This document shows, in pieces, positions 8,505 through 14,868 of a stretch of 15,272 nt of DNA. The notes below the pieces were generated by a model. The model was not told the DNA's origin, did not search any database, and was given only the letters and a program-made list of their open reading frames with translations. The stretch spans positions 1 to 15,272 of the forward strand of contig JAEZLJ010000156.1 of assembly GCA_023415275.1 (NCBI GenBank), given 5' to 3'. The DNA is from Bacteroidota bacterium (GTDB taxonomy: Bacteria; Bacteroidota; Bacteroidia; Chitinophagales; Chitinophagaceae). Positions within the stretch are counted from its first letter, which is position 1; every line of letters begins with the position of its first letter. The translations under genes and the position numbers were made by a program.

Positions 8505-9725
8505 ATGCCTCAAGCCACATTCGTACTCAAAGAACCAACTTCAAAAGAGGAAACATTAGTCTATTTACTTTTTAGGTTTAATGGAGCAAAGCTCAAATAT
8601 TCTACAGGCCAAAAGATTTTACCTAAATATTGGAATCCGGAAAATCAAAGAGCAAGGGAAGTACGGGCTTTTAAATATGCTGAATTTAATTCCTTGCTGA
8701 ATAATTTGGAGGCAGAAGTTAATGATGCTTATAGAAAGCTCATTAATGACCGTAAAACGCCTACTCCTGACCTTTTAAGGGTGGCTTTGAATATCTACCT
8801 TGAAAAAGATACTTCTTCAAGCTCTAAAGACCTTATAAGCTTTGCAAAGTACATTGTTGAAAGTACAGATAGAAGTAAAGGCACAAAAAAGCAATTAGGG
8901 CAGGCTATAAGGAACTTAGAAGAATTTAAAATTGCTTCTAAAAGAAGTATGCACTTTGATTCTATTGACCTGGAGTTTTATGATGAGTTTGTGGATTTTT
9001 TAATAAAGAAGAATTATGGTAAGAATACCATTGGAACGCTTATAAAAAATCTTAAGGTCTTTATGAATGAGGCAGTAGATAGAAAGCTTACAAATAATCT
9101 GCAATTCAAGAATAAGAGGTTTAAAACGGTGGAAGAATCTTCCGAAACAATCTATCTATCGGAAAAAGAAATAAAAAAGCTTCATGATCTTGATTTATCC
9201 GATAATCTGAGACTTGAAAAAGTAAGGGATTTATTTATAATTGCCTGTTATACCGGACTTAGGTTTTCCGACCTTGTAGAATTAAGAAATGAGAATATTA
9301 TAAATAATGGTTCTGTAGTAAGGATAAGAACAGTTAAAACAGGAGAAGTAGTTATTATTCCATTGAAGGGGTATGTAAAGGAAATACTTAAAAAGTATGA
9401 TGGCATTCCTCCACAGGCAATATCTAACCAAAAGATGAATGAATATTTAAAGGAACTAGGGGAGAAGGCAGAATTAAAAGAAGATATAGTTATTGCTTCT
9501 ACCAAAGGAGGTAAAAGACATACTGAAAACTTTAAAAAATATGAGCTAATTACCACACATACGGCAAGGAGAAGCTTTGCTACTAACGCTTATCTTCAAA
9601 ATGTGCCTACTATTTCCATTATGAAGATTACAGGTCATAGGACTGAGAAAAGCTTTTTGAAGTATATTAAAATCTCTCAGGAGGACAACGCTAATAAATT
9701 AATCAATCATCCTTTCTTTGTATAA
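8505..9725 (+). CDS. Tyrosine recombinase / integrase of the element
   Basis: Catalyses site-specific integration and excision at the tRNA-Leu site. I place the start at ATG 8505 (MPQATFVLKEPTSKEE). An upstream TTG in frame at 8475 sits inside the repeat pair and before the promoter-like box. The 406-residue protein has an N-terminal arm-type DNA-binding domain (about 1-90), an SAM-like core-binding domain (about 105-205) and a C-terminal catalytic domain. All catalytic residues are visible: R253 in CYTGLRFSDL, a Lys in the RTVKTGEV beta-hairpin, H352 and R355 in HTARRSF, H378 in TGHRTEKSF, and the nucleophile Y387 in FLKYIKIS. The next gene begins directly after the stop (TAAATG), which suggests coupled translation. 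Length and domain order fit Bacteroidota element integrases. Confidence 0.96.
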   Translation: MPQATFVLKEPTSKEETLVYLLFRFNGAKLKYSTGQKILPKYWNPENQRAREVRAFKYAEFNSLLNNLEAEVNDAYRKLINDRKTPTPDLLRVALNIYLEKDTSSSSKDLISFAKYIVESTDRSKGTKKQLGQAIRNLEEFKIASKRSMHFDSIDLEFYDEFVDFLIKKNYGKNTIGTLIKNLKVFMNEAVDRKLTNNLQFKNKRFKTVEESSETIYLSEKEIKKLHDLDLSDNLRLEKVRDLFIIACYTGLRFSDLVELRNENIINNGSVVRIRTVKTGEVVIIPLKGYVKEILKKYDGIPPQAISNQKMNEYLKELGEKAELKEDIVIASTKGGKRHTENFKKYELITTHTARRSFATNAYLQNVPTISIMKITGHRTEKSFLKYIKISQEDNANKLINHPFFV

Positions 9726-10589
9726 ATGGAAACCTCTCTTAGTGAAAGCCGTAGAAATGAACTAATAGAAAAGTTCAAAGCACTTAAAACTGTCAAGCAA
9801 AAACTTAGTTTTTGGGAAAATGAATTGCAATTAGATTATTTGATTTGTTTAGATAATGGCTTAGATGGTCTTTATGATTTTTATATCATTACTGAAGAAG
9901 GAGAGCAAAGGGAGCATTTAAATAAATGGTACCTGGAAAATATTCCAAAAGCGTTTCCTTATATAAAATATTTAGATTCAAAAGCACTCAAAAAGGATTT
10001 AAATAAAAGACTGAACCTTACAGTAAATAAGTTAAGCGTATTGATAGAGGAAAGAAAGAAAATTGATGGCTCTTTCTATCAGCGATCTACAAAGCATACA
10101 ATTGCAAAGGATGGGAGTTATTTTAATGACTTATACCCTGCTGCAAAGGATGCTTTTGATGATTCATTTTTACATAATGAAGAACCTGATTATTCTAAAG
10201 TTGTATCTGGAATTAATATTTATCGAGTCCAAAATGGATATATACTTGGTCAGTACCGGAGATATGTGCAGCAAGAAATTGATGATCTCAAAGCACCTAA
10301 AAAAAGGAAAGGCAGTGAAGAATTGACGGTTCACCAAAAAGTACTTTTATTACATTTAATTGGTGTATTAGATAAAGTTGATTCTGCAGATACTAGTGAT
10401 AAAGCCAAGGTATTAGCCCCACTTATGGGAATAGGCTTTAAAAGCTTTTATGATGCAGCTTTAAATGTGAGAAGCAAAGAGATAAAAAATAAAGAGAATA
10501 TTCTGGAGTTACTTAATTACTTGAAAGAAAAAGAAGTAAAATCTTTTCAAAATAAGTTAAAGGGGGAGCTAGAGAAGCTTCCTAAGTAA
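9726..10589 (+). CDS. Unknown helical protein coupled to the integrase
   Basis: I do not recognise a named family. The 287-residue protein is soluble, highly charged and Lys/Glu/Leu rich, with no signal or membrane segment. It begins at the first base after the integrase stop, so the two are almost certainly co-expressed. The N-terminal half (about 1-110) looks helical. The middle (about 115-175) is richer in Tyr, Asp and aromatic residues. The C-terminal third has helical LTVHQKVLLLHLIG and KAKVLAPLMGIGFKSFYDAAL stretches, a pattern I associate with accessory or regulatory proteins beside integrases in Bacteroidota mobile elements. A role as recombination accessory or regulator is inference from position. 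Confidence 0.75.
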   Translation: METSLSESRRNELIEKFKALKTVKQKLSFWENELQLDYLICLDNGLDGLYDFYIITEEGEQREHLNKWYLENIPKAFPYIKYLDSKALKKDLNKRLNLTVNKLSVLIEERKKIDGSFYQRSTKHTIAKDGSYFNDLYPAAKDAFDDSFLHNEEPDYSKVVSGINIYRVQNGYILGQYRRYVQQEIDDLKAPKKRKGSEELTVHQKVLLLHLIGVLDKVDSADTSDKAKVLAPLMGIGFKSFYDAALNVRSKEIKNKENILELLNYLKEKEVKSFQNKLKGELEKLPK

Positions 10590-10620
10590 TTGAAATTTAG
10601 ATAATTGGAAATATTTAGCC

Positions 10621-10641
10621 CCTCTTTGATCTCCTAAGAGG
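10621..10641 (+). promoter_or_regulatory. Hairpin between the integrase operon and the excisionase-like gene
   Basis: CCTCTT (10621-10626) and AAGAGG (10636-10641) can form a 6-bp stem with a 9-nt loop in the 76-bp gap before the HTH gene. A short TTTT follows a few bases later. It could be a weak terminator for the integrase operon or a leader structure of the next; the stem is short and the case is weak. Confidence 0.3.
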
Positions 10642-10665
10642 TGGTTTTCAAAACATCTTGCACCC

Positions 10666-10989
10666 ATGTTAAAAGAAAATAACGTGGGTCAAATAATCTT
10701 TACAGGTCTTACTGTAAATGATCTGCTTTTACAGATTGAGCAATTAATCGAGGCTAAGATTAGTCTTGTACCCCAAAAAGAAAACTTTCAATCTGGCTAT
10801 CTTTCACGCAAAGAAGTTGCAAACCTTCTAAAGATCACGCTTCCCACTCTACATGATTGGACAAAGCTCAATTATTTAAAAGCCTATAAAATGGGCACTC
10901 GGGTACTTTACAAGGAATCTGAGGTTATTGAGACTTTAGAAAGAGTTCCATCCTTTAAACACAAAAAAGGAGGAATGAGCCATGTCTAA
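10666..10989 (+). CDS. MerR/HTH_17-type DNA-binding protein, excisionase-like
   Basis: Likely the recombination directionality factor or a regulator of the element. The 107-residue protein has a short helical N-terminal part (about 1-45) followed by the typical HTH_17 fold (about 48-95): YLSRKEVANLLKITLPTLHDW is the helix-turn-helix, and the wing follows around LKAYKMGTRVLYKESEV. Such single-domain proteins are common next to integrases in Bacteroidota elements and often act as Xis. The ATG at 10666 lacks a Shine-Dalgarno site. The stop overlaps the next gene's start by 8 nt (ATGTCTAA), so this gene leads the operon containing rep. Whether it drives excision or controls transcription cannot be told from sequence. 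Confidence 0.85.
   Translation: MLKENNVGQIIFTGLTVNDLLLQIEQLIEAKISLVPQKENFQSGYLSRKEVANLLKITLPTLHDWTKLNYLKAYKMGTRVLYKESEVIETLERVPSFKHKKGGMSHV
10968..10973 (+). promoter_or_regulatory. Strong Shine-Dalgarno site before the 138-aa protein gene
   Basis: AGGAGG with 8 bp to the ATG at 10982. Such sites are absent before the host genes in this window, and this one fixes the start of the downstream gene. Confidence 0.7.
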
Positions 10990-11398
10990 TATCAGTCTAA
11001 AGAAGAAAGGCAAAATGTATGAGTGTACAGCCTTCTTTCCTGCCGGTTTCCCTAAAAAGTGGAAGTATATCACAAATCTTGAAAGCTTCTCCCGCTTCCT
11101 TTCAAAGGATCACGCTTCATGGAAATACTTCAATGTCTATGAAAAAGGAACTAAGCAGTATTTAAAGAGGTTTTATCATGGGAACACTATTCCCAAAGTT
11201 TTAGGGCTGTTTTTGGTTTTAGGCATTTCCCTACTAACCCAAAAATTCACCTCTAATAAAACCACCTTCAAAGAAAGGGTAGCTTTCTTAATACCTATGA
11301 AAAACACCTCTAGTGAAACTACCTCTAGTACCTATAATAATGGTTTTAATAATCCTGCAACAATTCTGACGCTACAAGGAGGAGCTATTTATGAGTAA
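10982..11398 (+). CDS. One-span membrane protein of unknown function, between xis-like gene and rep
   Basis: No family recognised. The 138-residue product has a basic, aromatic N-terminal part (about 1-68: many Lys, Phe, Tyr and Trp), then one clear hydrophobic segment around 69-86 (IPKVLGLFLVLGISLLTQ). A Ser/Thr/Asn-rich tail follows (about 87-138). Lys and Arg are concentrated before the span, so by the positive-inside rule the N-terminal part is probably cytoplasmic and the tail outside. The start is set by AGGAGG 8 bp upstream and an 8-nt overlap with the preceding gene. The stop overlaps rep in the same way (ATGAGTAA). Position next to rep and size would suit a membrane anchor for replication or a small phage-like membrane protein, but nothing in the sequence proves either. 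Confidence 0.75.
   Translation: MSNISLKKKGKMYECTAFFPAGFPKKWKYITNLESFSRFLSKDHASWKYFNVYEKGTKQYLKRFYHGNTIPKVLGLFLVLGISLLTQKFTSNKTTFKERVAFLIPMKNTSSETTSSTYNNGFNNPATILTLQGGAIYE
11377..11382 (+). promoter_or_regulatory. Strong Shine-Dalgarno site before rep
   Basis: AGGAGG lies 8 bp before the rep ATG at 11391, inside the end of the upstream gene, and sets the rep start. Confidence 0.7.
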
Positions 11399-12281
11399 TT
11401 CTCAAAATTTGGTAAAGAACTCCTTTGGCGTTTCCTATGTTATTGGGCAAAAGGAGTCCTTTCTAGAGAGGATCGGCACTTATGCCGGTTCTTCTCTTAA
11501 CAGAAAAAAGCAGCTTAAAAGCAAGGATAATAGAAGGCAAAGAGAAAATGAGGTTAAAGAAGAAAGGAAGAAAAGAGAAAATAAGCTTTCTCCCAGGTCA
11601 AAGAGTAAGATCAGAACTAAAATCCATGCTCTTACTGGCGTTATTTCTCACCTTGTCTTTGTTACACTTACTTTTTCCAATAAAGTAGAAGATCAGGTTG
11701 CAATAAAGTGTTTAAAGAAGTTTTTAAACAATGTCCGTAAAAGAAAGCCTGAGTTTGAATATATCTGGGTAGCTGAAAAGCAAACTAAGAATAAGGCCTT
11801 TGAAAACAATATCCATTTTCACCTAATCACCAATGTTTATTGGGATATTAAAAAATGGTGGAATTACTGGATTGAGGTTCAGGAAAGCTTTGGAATAGTT
11901 CAAAGAGAAGGAACTAAAAAAGCTTCTTCAGCCTTTGATGTAAGGAAGATTAAAGCCTCTGATACCAAAAAGATAGGATCTTATGTGGCAGGATATTTAA
12001 ATAAATCTGAAGATAGTTTTGATTGTCCTGTCTGGAATTGCTCAAAAAGGATTTCCCGGCTTTATACTGCCTTTTACTCAGGAACTGGCTTTATAGATCA
12101 ATTAAAAAGGCTAGAGGCGGCTAATCTGCTAGGAGGGAATATAAAGACCATAGTAAAAGAATGGTGTCATATTCTGCTTATTCCTTTCAATAAAACTACT
12201 CAGCGTTTCTATCAAAGAATTCATGATACAAATAAAGCTCTATGGAATGGAGAAAAAGGAGTTAAGCAATGCTTAAACTAA
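11391..12281 (+). CDS. HUH-endonuclease replication initiator (rolling-circle Rep, phiX174 gpA-like motif)
   Basis: Nicks the origin and starts rolling-circle replication of the excised circle. The 296-residue protein has the three HUH motifs in order. Motif I is FVTLTF (residues 90-95), motif II is NNIHFHLITN with metal-binding H142 and H144, and motif III is GSYVAGYLNKS with Y198, Y202 and K205. Two tyrosines three residues apart followed by Lys match the YVAKYVNK motif of phiX174 gpA, the superfamily I type that uses two alternating nucleophiles. The N-terminal 35-75 stretch is very basic (KKQLKSKDNRRQRENEVKEE region), likely for DNA binding. The start has AGGAGG and overlaps the upstream membrane-protein gene. 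Microvirus VP4, small Bacteroidota plasmid Reps and phage Reps share this fold; without capsid or Zot genes nearby the exact class stays open. Confidence 0.9.
   Translation: MSNSQNLVKNSFGVSYVIGQKESFLERIGTYAGSSLNRKKQLKSKDNRRQRENEVKEERKKRENKLSPRSKSKIRTKIHALTGVISHLVFVTLTFSNKVEDQVAIKCLKKFLNNVRKRKPEFEYIWVAEKQTKNKAFENNIHFHLITNVYWDIKKWWNYWIEVQESFGIVQREGTKKASSAFDVRKIKASDTKKIGSYVAGYLNKSEDSFDCPVWNCSKRISRLYTAFYSGTGFIDQLKRLEAANLLGGNIKTIVKEWCHILLIPFNKTTQRFYQRIHDTNKALWNGEKGVKQCLN
12256..12261 (+). promoter_or_regulatory. Shine-Dalgarno site before the 96-aa protein gene
   Basis: AAGGAG lies 7 bp before the ATG at 12269, within the end of rep, and supports that start. Confidence 0.6.
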
Positions 12282-12559
12282 CTGCTTTGGATCTTCCTAA
12301 AATGACATTAAGTGAAAAGTTTGATCATGATAGAGAACTTATCCTTTCAGAAATGAGAGAAGCTCCTACGGTTCTAGCTTTTTACAGGACAAAGGAAGGA
12401 GATAACAGGTGTGTATTTACTGAGCTATGTGAAAGCTTATTTATGTTTCTTCTCGTGGTCTTAAATCGCAACATTGAAATTTTTGACATCATCAAAAAGG
12501 CGGTTGAAGTCATTGAAAAATATAGAAATGAAGAATTAGATGCTCAGTCTTATGATTGA
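12269..12559 (+). CDS. Small unknown protein downstream of rep
   Basis: Not recognised. The 96-residue product overlaps the end of rep by 13 nt and has AAGGAG 7 bp before its ATG, so it is translated with rep. The first half is mixed and charged. The centre has a hydrophobic run (ESLFMFLLVVLNRNIEIF, about 59-76), which may be a buried amphipathic helix or a marginal membrane segment, followed by a helical Lys/Glu-rich tail (IIKKAVEVIEKYRNEELD). No Cys-pair motif or nuclease signature is visible. A replication accessory role is possible from position only. Confidence 0.65.
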   Translation: MLKLTALDLPKMTLSEKFDHDRELILSEMREAPTVLAFYRTKEGDNRCVFTELCESLFMFLLVVLNRNIEIFDIIKKAVEVIEKYRNEELDAQSYD

Positions 12560-12600
12560 GACTATTGAATACATTAAACTTAAAATCAAAAACTAACCTT

Positions 12601-12795
12601 ATGAATTGTATGGAAAAACTAAAAGAGCATTTACAGGAATGCGAACCATGTTTTAGATATGGAAAGATCATTGAATTTGAACAGCTACCAGAAGGGGAGA
12701 AGTTCAACTTTGATTCCTACGATAAAGAACAAGATTTAATTCTCTATTGTGAAAAATGCAATTATTATAAACATTTAAATACTGATACACTATGA
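12601..12795 (+). CDS. Small CxxC-x32-CxxC putative zinc-binding protein (first of pair)
   Basis: Unknown small protein with two Cys pairs, C14/C17 (ECEPCFRYG) and C50/C53 (LYCEKCNYY), counted from the ATG at 12601. Such pairs usually hold one zinc ion as a ribbon or knuckle. I use ATG 12601 (64 residues); a TTG at 12556, which would overlap the upstream stop by 4 nt, and an ATG at 12610 are alternatives. There is no Shine-Dalgarno site. Its stop overlaps the next gene's start (ATGA, 4 nt). The next gene's product has the same Cys spacing, so the two may be diverged duplicates. DNA or RNA binding, or a role in regulation, would be guesses. Confidence 0.6.
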   Translation: MNCMEKLKEHLQECEPCFRYGKIIEFEQLPEGEKFNFDSYDKEQDLILYCEKCNYYKHLNTDTL

Positions 12796-12995
12796 AACTA
12801 GGGAGAGGCTTTATCCTTCAGGATGATTATGATAAAACTTGTATTACATGTGGGATAGAGCAAAATATAATTGATTACCCAATAAGTGAAATTCCTAGAA
12901 AAGTTTTACTTCATTCAATTCATGGATATGATTTTCATGTCCTTAAGTGCCCAAAATGTAAACAAAAATATATTCAGTTTTTTGATATGTGGTAA
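12792..12995 (+). CDS. Small CxxC-x32-CxxC putative zinc-binding protein (second of pair)
   Basis: Unknown 67-residue protein with Cys pairs C17/C20 (TCITCGIEQ) and C53/C56 (KCPKCKQKY). The spacing, 32 residues between pairs, is exactly that of the preceding gene's product. The C-terminal LKCPKCKQKYIQFFD stretch looks like the second knuckle of a zinc ribbon. The start overlaps the upstream stop by 4 nt (ATGA), giving translational coupling, and the stop codon lies in the left arm of the operon terminator. It is the last gene of the rep operon. Confidence 0.7.
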   Translation: MKLGRGFILQDDYDKTCITCGIEQNIIDYPISEIPRKVLLHSIHGYDFHVLKCPKCKQKYIQFFDMW

Positions 12996-13017
12996 GAGGC
13001 TAAAGCCTCTTTTTTTT
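12994..13017 (+). terminator. Intrinsic terminator at the end of the rep operon
   Basis: A 7-bp perfect stem (AAGAGGC at 12994-13000 with GCCTCTT at 13005-13011), a TAAA loop and a run of seven T follow the last stop codon directly. Since the stem is preceded by few A residues on the other strand, it is mainly a plus-strand terminator, though it would also face minus-strand transcripts from the cargo. Confidence 0.9.
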
Positions 13018-13019
13018 GT

Positions 13020-13346
13020 CTAACGGTTTTTAGCTCTATTCAGCAGTGGCAGTCTGTGTTTCAGGTGATTTACTGTTGCCCTAAAGCTGATTAAAGTTAT
13101 ATCGTTTAGGTGTTGATTCATAGCCACGGTTGCAGAAAGCTTCATGTTGTACGCTGCCTTAGTCCATCATCTTTGAACAGAATTCAACAAAACAAAGAAC
13201 TCATCAATGATTTTCTTTGTAACCAAAAACCACTTTTTCTTCCTTTCAGGAAACACAAACATTCCACTATCATTTTCGATCATCTCATAACCATAACTGA
13301 AATTGTGAACTTTTATTTCCAGTTGGTAGTAACTGTAATGTATTGG
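13020..13346 (-). pseudogene. Possible decayed coding tail or two tiny ORFs downstream of the secreted-protein gene
   Basis: This 327-bp stretch has no clear gene. Reading on past the TAA of the minus-strand gene that ends at 13347, the same frame stays open for 59 codons (ending FVLLNSVQR) to a TGA at 13169-13167. It then runs 48 more codons (including NHLKHRLPLLNRAKNR) to a TAG at 13022-13020. Three stops in 109 codons is fewer than expected in such AT-rich DNA. Two short ORFs begin at internal ATGs, one of 41 codons at 13145. This could be a remnant of a longer gene broken by stops, or chance. I recognise no family. A longer plus-strand frame here is the exact antisense of these codons. 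Confidence 0.25.
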
Positions 13347-13910
13347 TTAGTCATCATCTTTCTGTCTTGCTTTCATAATTGCTTCTACGGTCTGCTGCCA
13401 TGTGTATTTTGTCCAGGAGTTGGTTGTCCTGTCAAATACAAACCTACACGTCGGAATATAGCCAAGTGTCCCACCGCAACTTGCAGCGAAGTTTGAATGA
13501 ACAGGAATAGCCTTGCCATTTTTGTATTTAACTTTTGTCACCTGAACTGCCCAGCCACCTATGTCTACATTGATGGTGTCCTGTAGTTGAGTAACAAAGA
13601 GCTTTTCCAATGCGCCAGTCCGATTTTTTGTCTTGACGAACTCTTCTAAAGCTTGCTGCTGCGTCACATAGCGGACTGTAAAATCTTTAAATTGATTTTT
13701 CAGGTTGGTTGTAAATTCACTATTTAAAATATAGGGGTTTCGTGGCTTATAGGTTAGGGCTTCTATACTGTCAAGTGGTTTTGCGAAGTCTGTATAGAAG
13801 TATTCAATTGTCACGTTGCAAAAGCTGTCAACAAGTGATTGGGGATACTTCTGTCCAAGTGCTGTGTCACAGAGGAAAAGTGTCAATATGAAAGTGGCTA
13901 CGAATTTCAT
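13347..13910 (-). CDS. Secreted protein of unknown function (element cargo)
   Basis: Unrecognised family. I take the ATG at 13910 because it gives a clean Sec signal peptide, MKFVATFILTLFLCDTALGQ, with likely cleavage after Gly; the frame is open to 13994 but those codons look non-coding. The 187-residue precursor then has a mixed aromatic and charged body. It includes QFKDFTVRYVTQQQALEEF near residue 78 and GGWAVQVTKVKYKNGKAIPV near 130, and a Cys-containing stretch (ASCGGTLGYIPTCRF) that could form a disulphide in the periplasm. It follows the DUF3298-type lipoprotein gene on the same strand after a 138-bp spacer able to fold. The two may be independent cassette genes rather than an operon. 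Envelope function is inferred from the signal only. Confidence 0.7.
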   Translation of the reverse strand: MKFVATFILTLFLCDTALGQKYPQSLVDSFCNVTIEYFYTDFAKPLDSIEALTYKPRNPYILNSEFTTNLKNQFKDFTVRYVTQQQALEEFVKTKNRTGALEKLFVTQLQDTINVDIGGWAVQVTKVKYKNGKAIPVHSNFAASCGGTLGYIPTCRFVFDRTTNSWTKYTWQQTVEAIMKARQKDDD

Positions 13911-14047
13911 TTGCAATTGCTGGCAACGTTTATCAGCTTTGCGAAGGTTGGGCATTTGAAAAAACGTCAGCTTAAAACTTGCGCAGAAGCTCATTAGCGA
14001 TTTACAGTTTAAATTTATTACGTCCGTCCAACTTTTGCAAAACTTCT
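13911..14047 (-). other. Foldable spacer between the two cargo genes, attC-like
   Basis: On the minus strand, AGTTTTGC (14044-14037) can pair with GCAAAGCT (13942-13935) with one G-T wobble, and GTTGG (14032-14028) with CCAAC (13951-13947) further in. The stem is bounded outside by CCGCTAAC at the lipoprotein stop and AACGTTGCCA just before the next gene. Length, imperfect hairpin and the GTT-type ends resemble an integron attC site, but the spacers flanking the stem are unequal (3 and 7 nt) and no integron integrase is present. Low-confidence interpretation. Confidence 0.35.
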
Positions 14048-14056
14048 GTTAGCGGT
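14048..14056. repeat. Inverted repeat, copy at the 3' end of the lipoprotein gene
   Basis: GTTAGCGGT, the exact reverse complement of ACCGCTAAC at 14808-14816. It contains the stop codon of the minus-strand lipoprotein gene. The two copies bracket that gene precisely. Confidence 0.5.
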
Positions 14057-14801
14057 TGTTGTTCGTCACGAATTGCTTTAATATTTGTTTCGCCACTTTT
14101 GCTTTGATTATTCCTTCCGCATAACTGGCAATCTCATAATCGTCAAAATTGAAAGCAACACTATCTTTCTCAATATTGAAATCTATGCCATCAAGTTTGT
14201 CAACTCCTATGTTTGGTCTGTCAATGGCTCTATTAATGATACTGATAAAACTTTGCGTTTTTTGCTTGGAACGTACTTTAAAGTAATCCGAAAATGCAAA
14301 CGGTCTATTTTTCTTTAAGTCGTAATTAAACGAATAGTATTCTGTAAAAGGATGGGCTGCGCCAGCATGGTCGCTACTGATAATAAAGCAATAGCTAACT
14401 ATCTTATCATCCTTAAAAACAGAAACAGGGTCAACATTGAAATTACTTGGCACTGCCTGTAACATTGAAGGTTCATTTTGAATTAAGGTGTCCAATGAAA
14501 GGCGATAATCTTTTTGTCTCTTCTTTATGTAATCCGACACTTGTTTATTAAAAGATGTCGCTCCTTTATACGTGGGAACAACAATTTGAATTTCAGCGTG
14601 TCTTGCACTGTCGAATATTATTGTACTGTCAAGTGAAAAGCCTTTTGGCAATTTTATAGCTTCGTCAAGGTTTGACTGGATTATATTGCTTTGGGTTGAT
14701 GTGTCATGAGGACTGACGGTATATTCTTTCGAGGTTTTCGAGTGTTGTTGACAGGAAAATGTCAATATAAGTCCTAAGAAAATCATGGAAGGTCGTGTCA
14801 T
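14049..14801 (-). CDS. RsiV-like DUF4163/DUF3298 lipoprotein (element cargo)
   Basis: A 250-residue envelope lipoprotein. The signal peptide ends in LTFSC with the acylated Cys at residue 17, followed by a Ser/Thr-rich linker (about 20-45). The body matches the DUF4163 then DUF3298 pair found in the Bacillus RsiV lysozyme receptor and PdaC. The first domain covers about 48-150, with the conserved AGAAHPFTEYYSFNYDLKK stretch at its end. The second runs to about 240, with SDYFKVRSKQK and NFDDYEIASYAEG. In RsiV this module binds lysozyme; no transmembrane or sigma-binding part is present here, so an anti-sigma role is unlikely. It may bind muramidase-like proteins or cell wall, which is inference. 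The start (ATG 14801) lies 7 nt after GTTAGCGG. Exact function unknown. Confidence 0.85.
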   Translation of the reverse strand: MTRPSMIFLGLILTFSCQQHSKTSKEYTVSPHDTSTQSNIIQSNLDEAIKLPKGFSLDSTIIFDSARHAEIQIVVPTYKGATSFNKQVSDYIKKRQKDYRLSLDTLIQNEPSMLQAVPSNFNVDPVSVFKDDKIVSYCFIISSDHAGAAHPFTEYYSFNYDLKKNRPFAFSDYFKVRSKQKTQSFISIINRAIDRPNIGVDKLDGIDFNIEKDSVAFNFDDYEIASYAEGIIKAKVAKQILKQFVTNNNR

Positions 14802-14807
14802 ACAATT

Positions 14808-14816
14808 ACCGCTAAC
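14808..14816. repeat. Inverted repeat, copy before the lipoprotein start
   Basis: ACCGCTAAC, the exact reverse complement of 14048-14056. On the minus strand it reads GTTAGCGGT, ending 6 nt before the start codon, as a cassette recombination site would. Confidence 0.5.
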
Positions 14817-14868
14817 TCGTTTATATACGCAACTTCTTGCACCAAAATGTATTAATTTTCAATATAGA

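Noticed and set aside
9726..12559. A phiX174-type nick site (TTGATATTA-like) in the element
   Set aside because: Only partial TTGAT matches inside coding sequence were found, none with a convincing flank; the origin remains unlocated.
13018..13081. GTTAGAC (minus strand, 13024-13018) and GGCAAC (13080-13075) as a possible second cassette recombination site
   Set aside because: The outer 6-bp match exists, but no inner paired arms could be found, so chance is likely.
13110..13496. Plus-strand frame of 128 codons overlapping the end of the secreted-protein gene
   Set aside because: Its codons are the exact reverse complement of the minus-strand frame, its composition looks unnatural, and the minus-strand gene has a convincing signal peptide.
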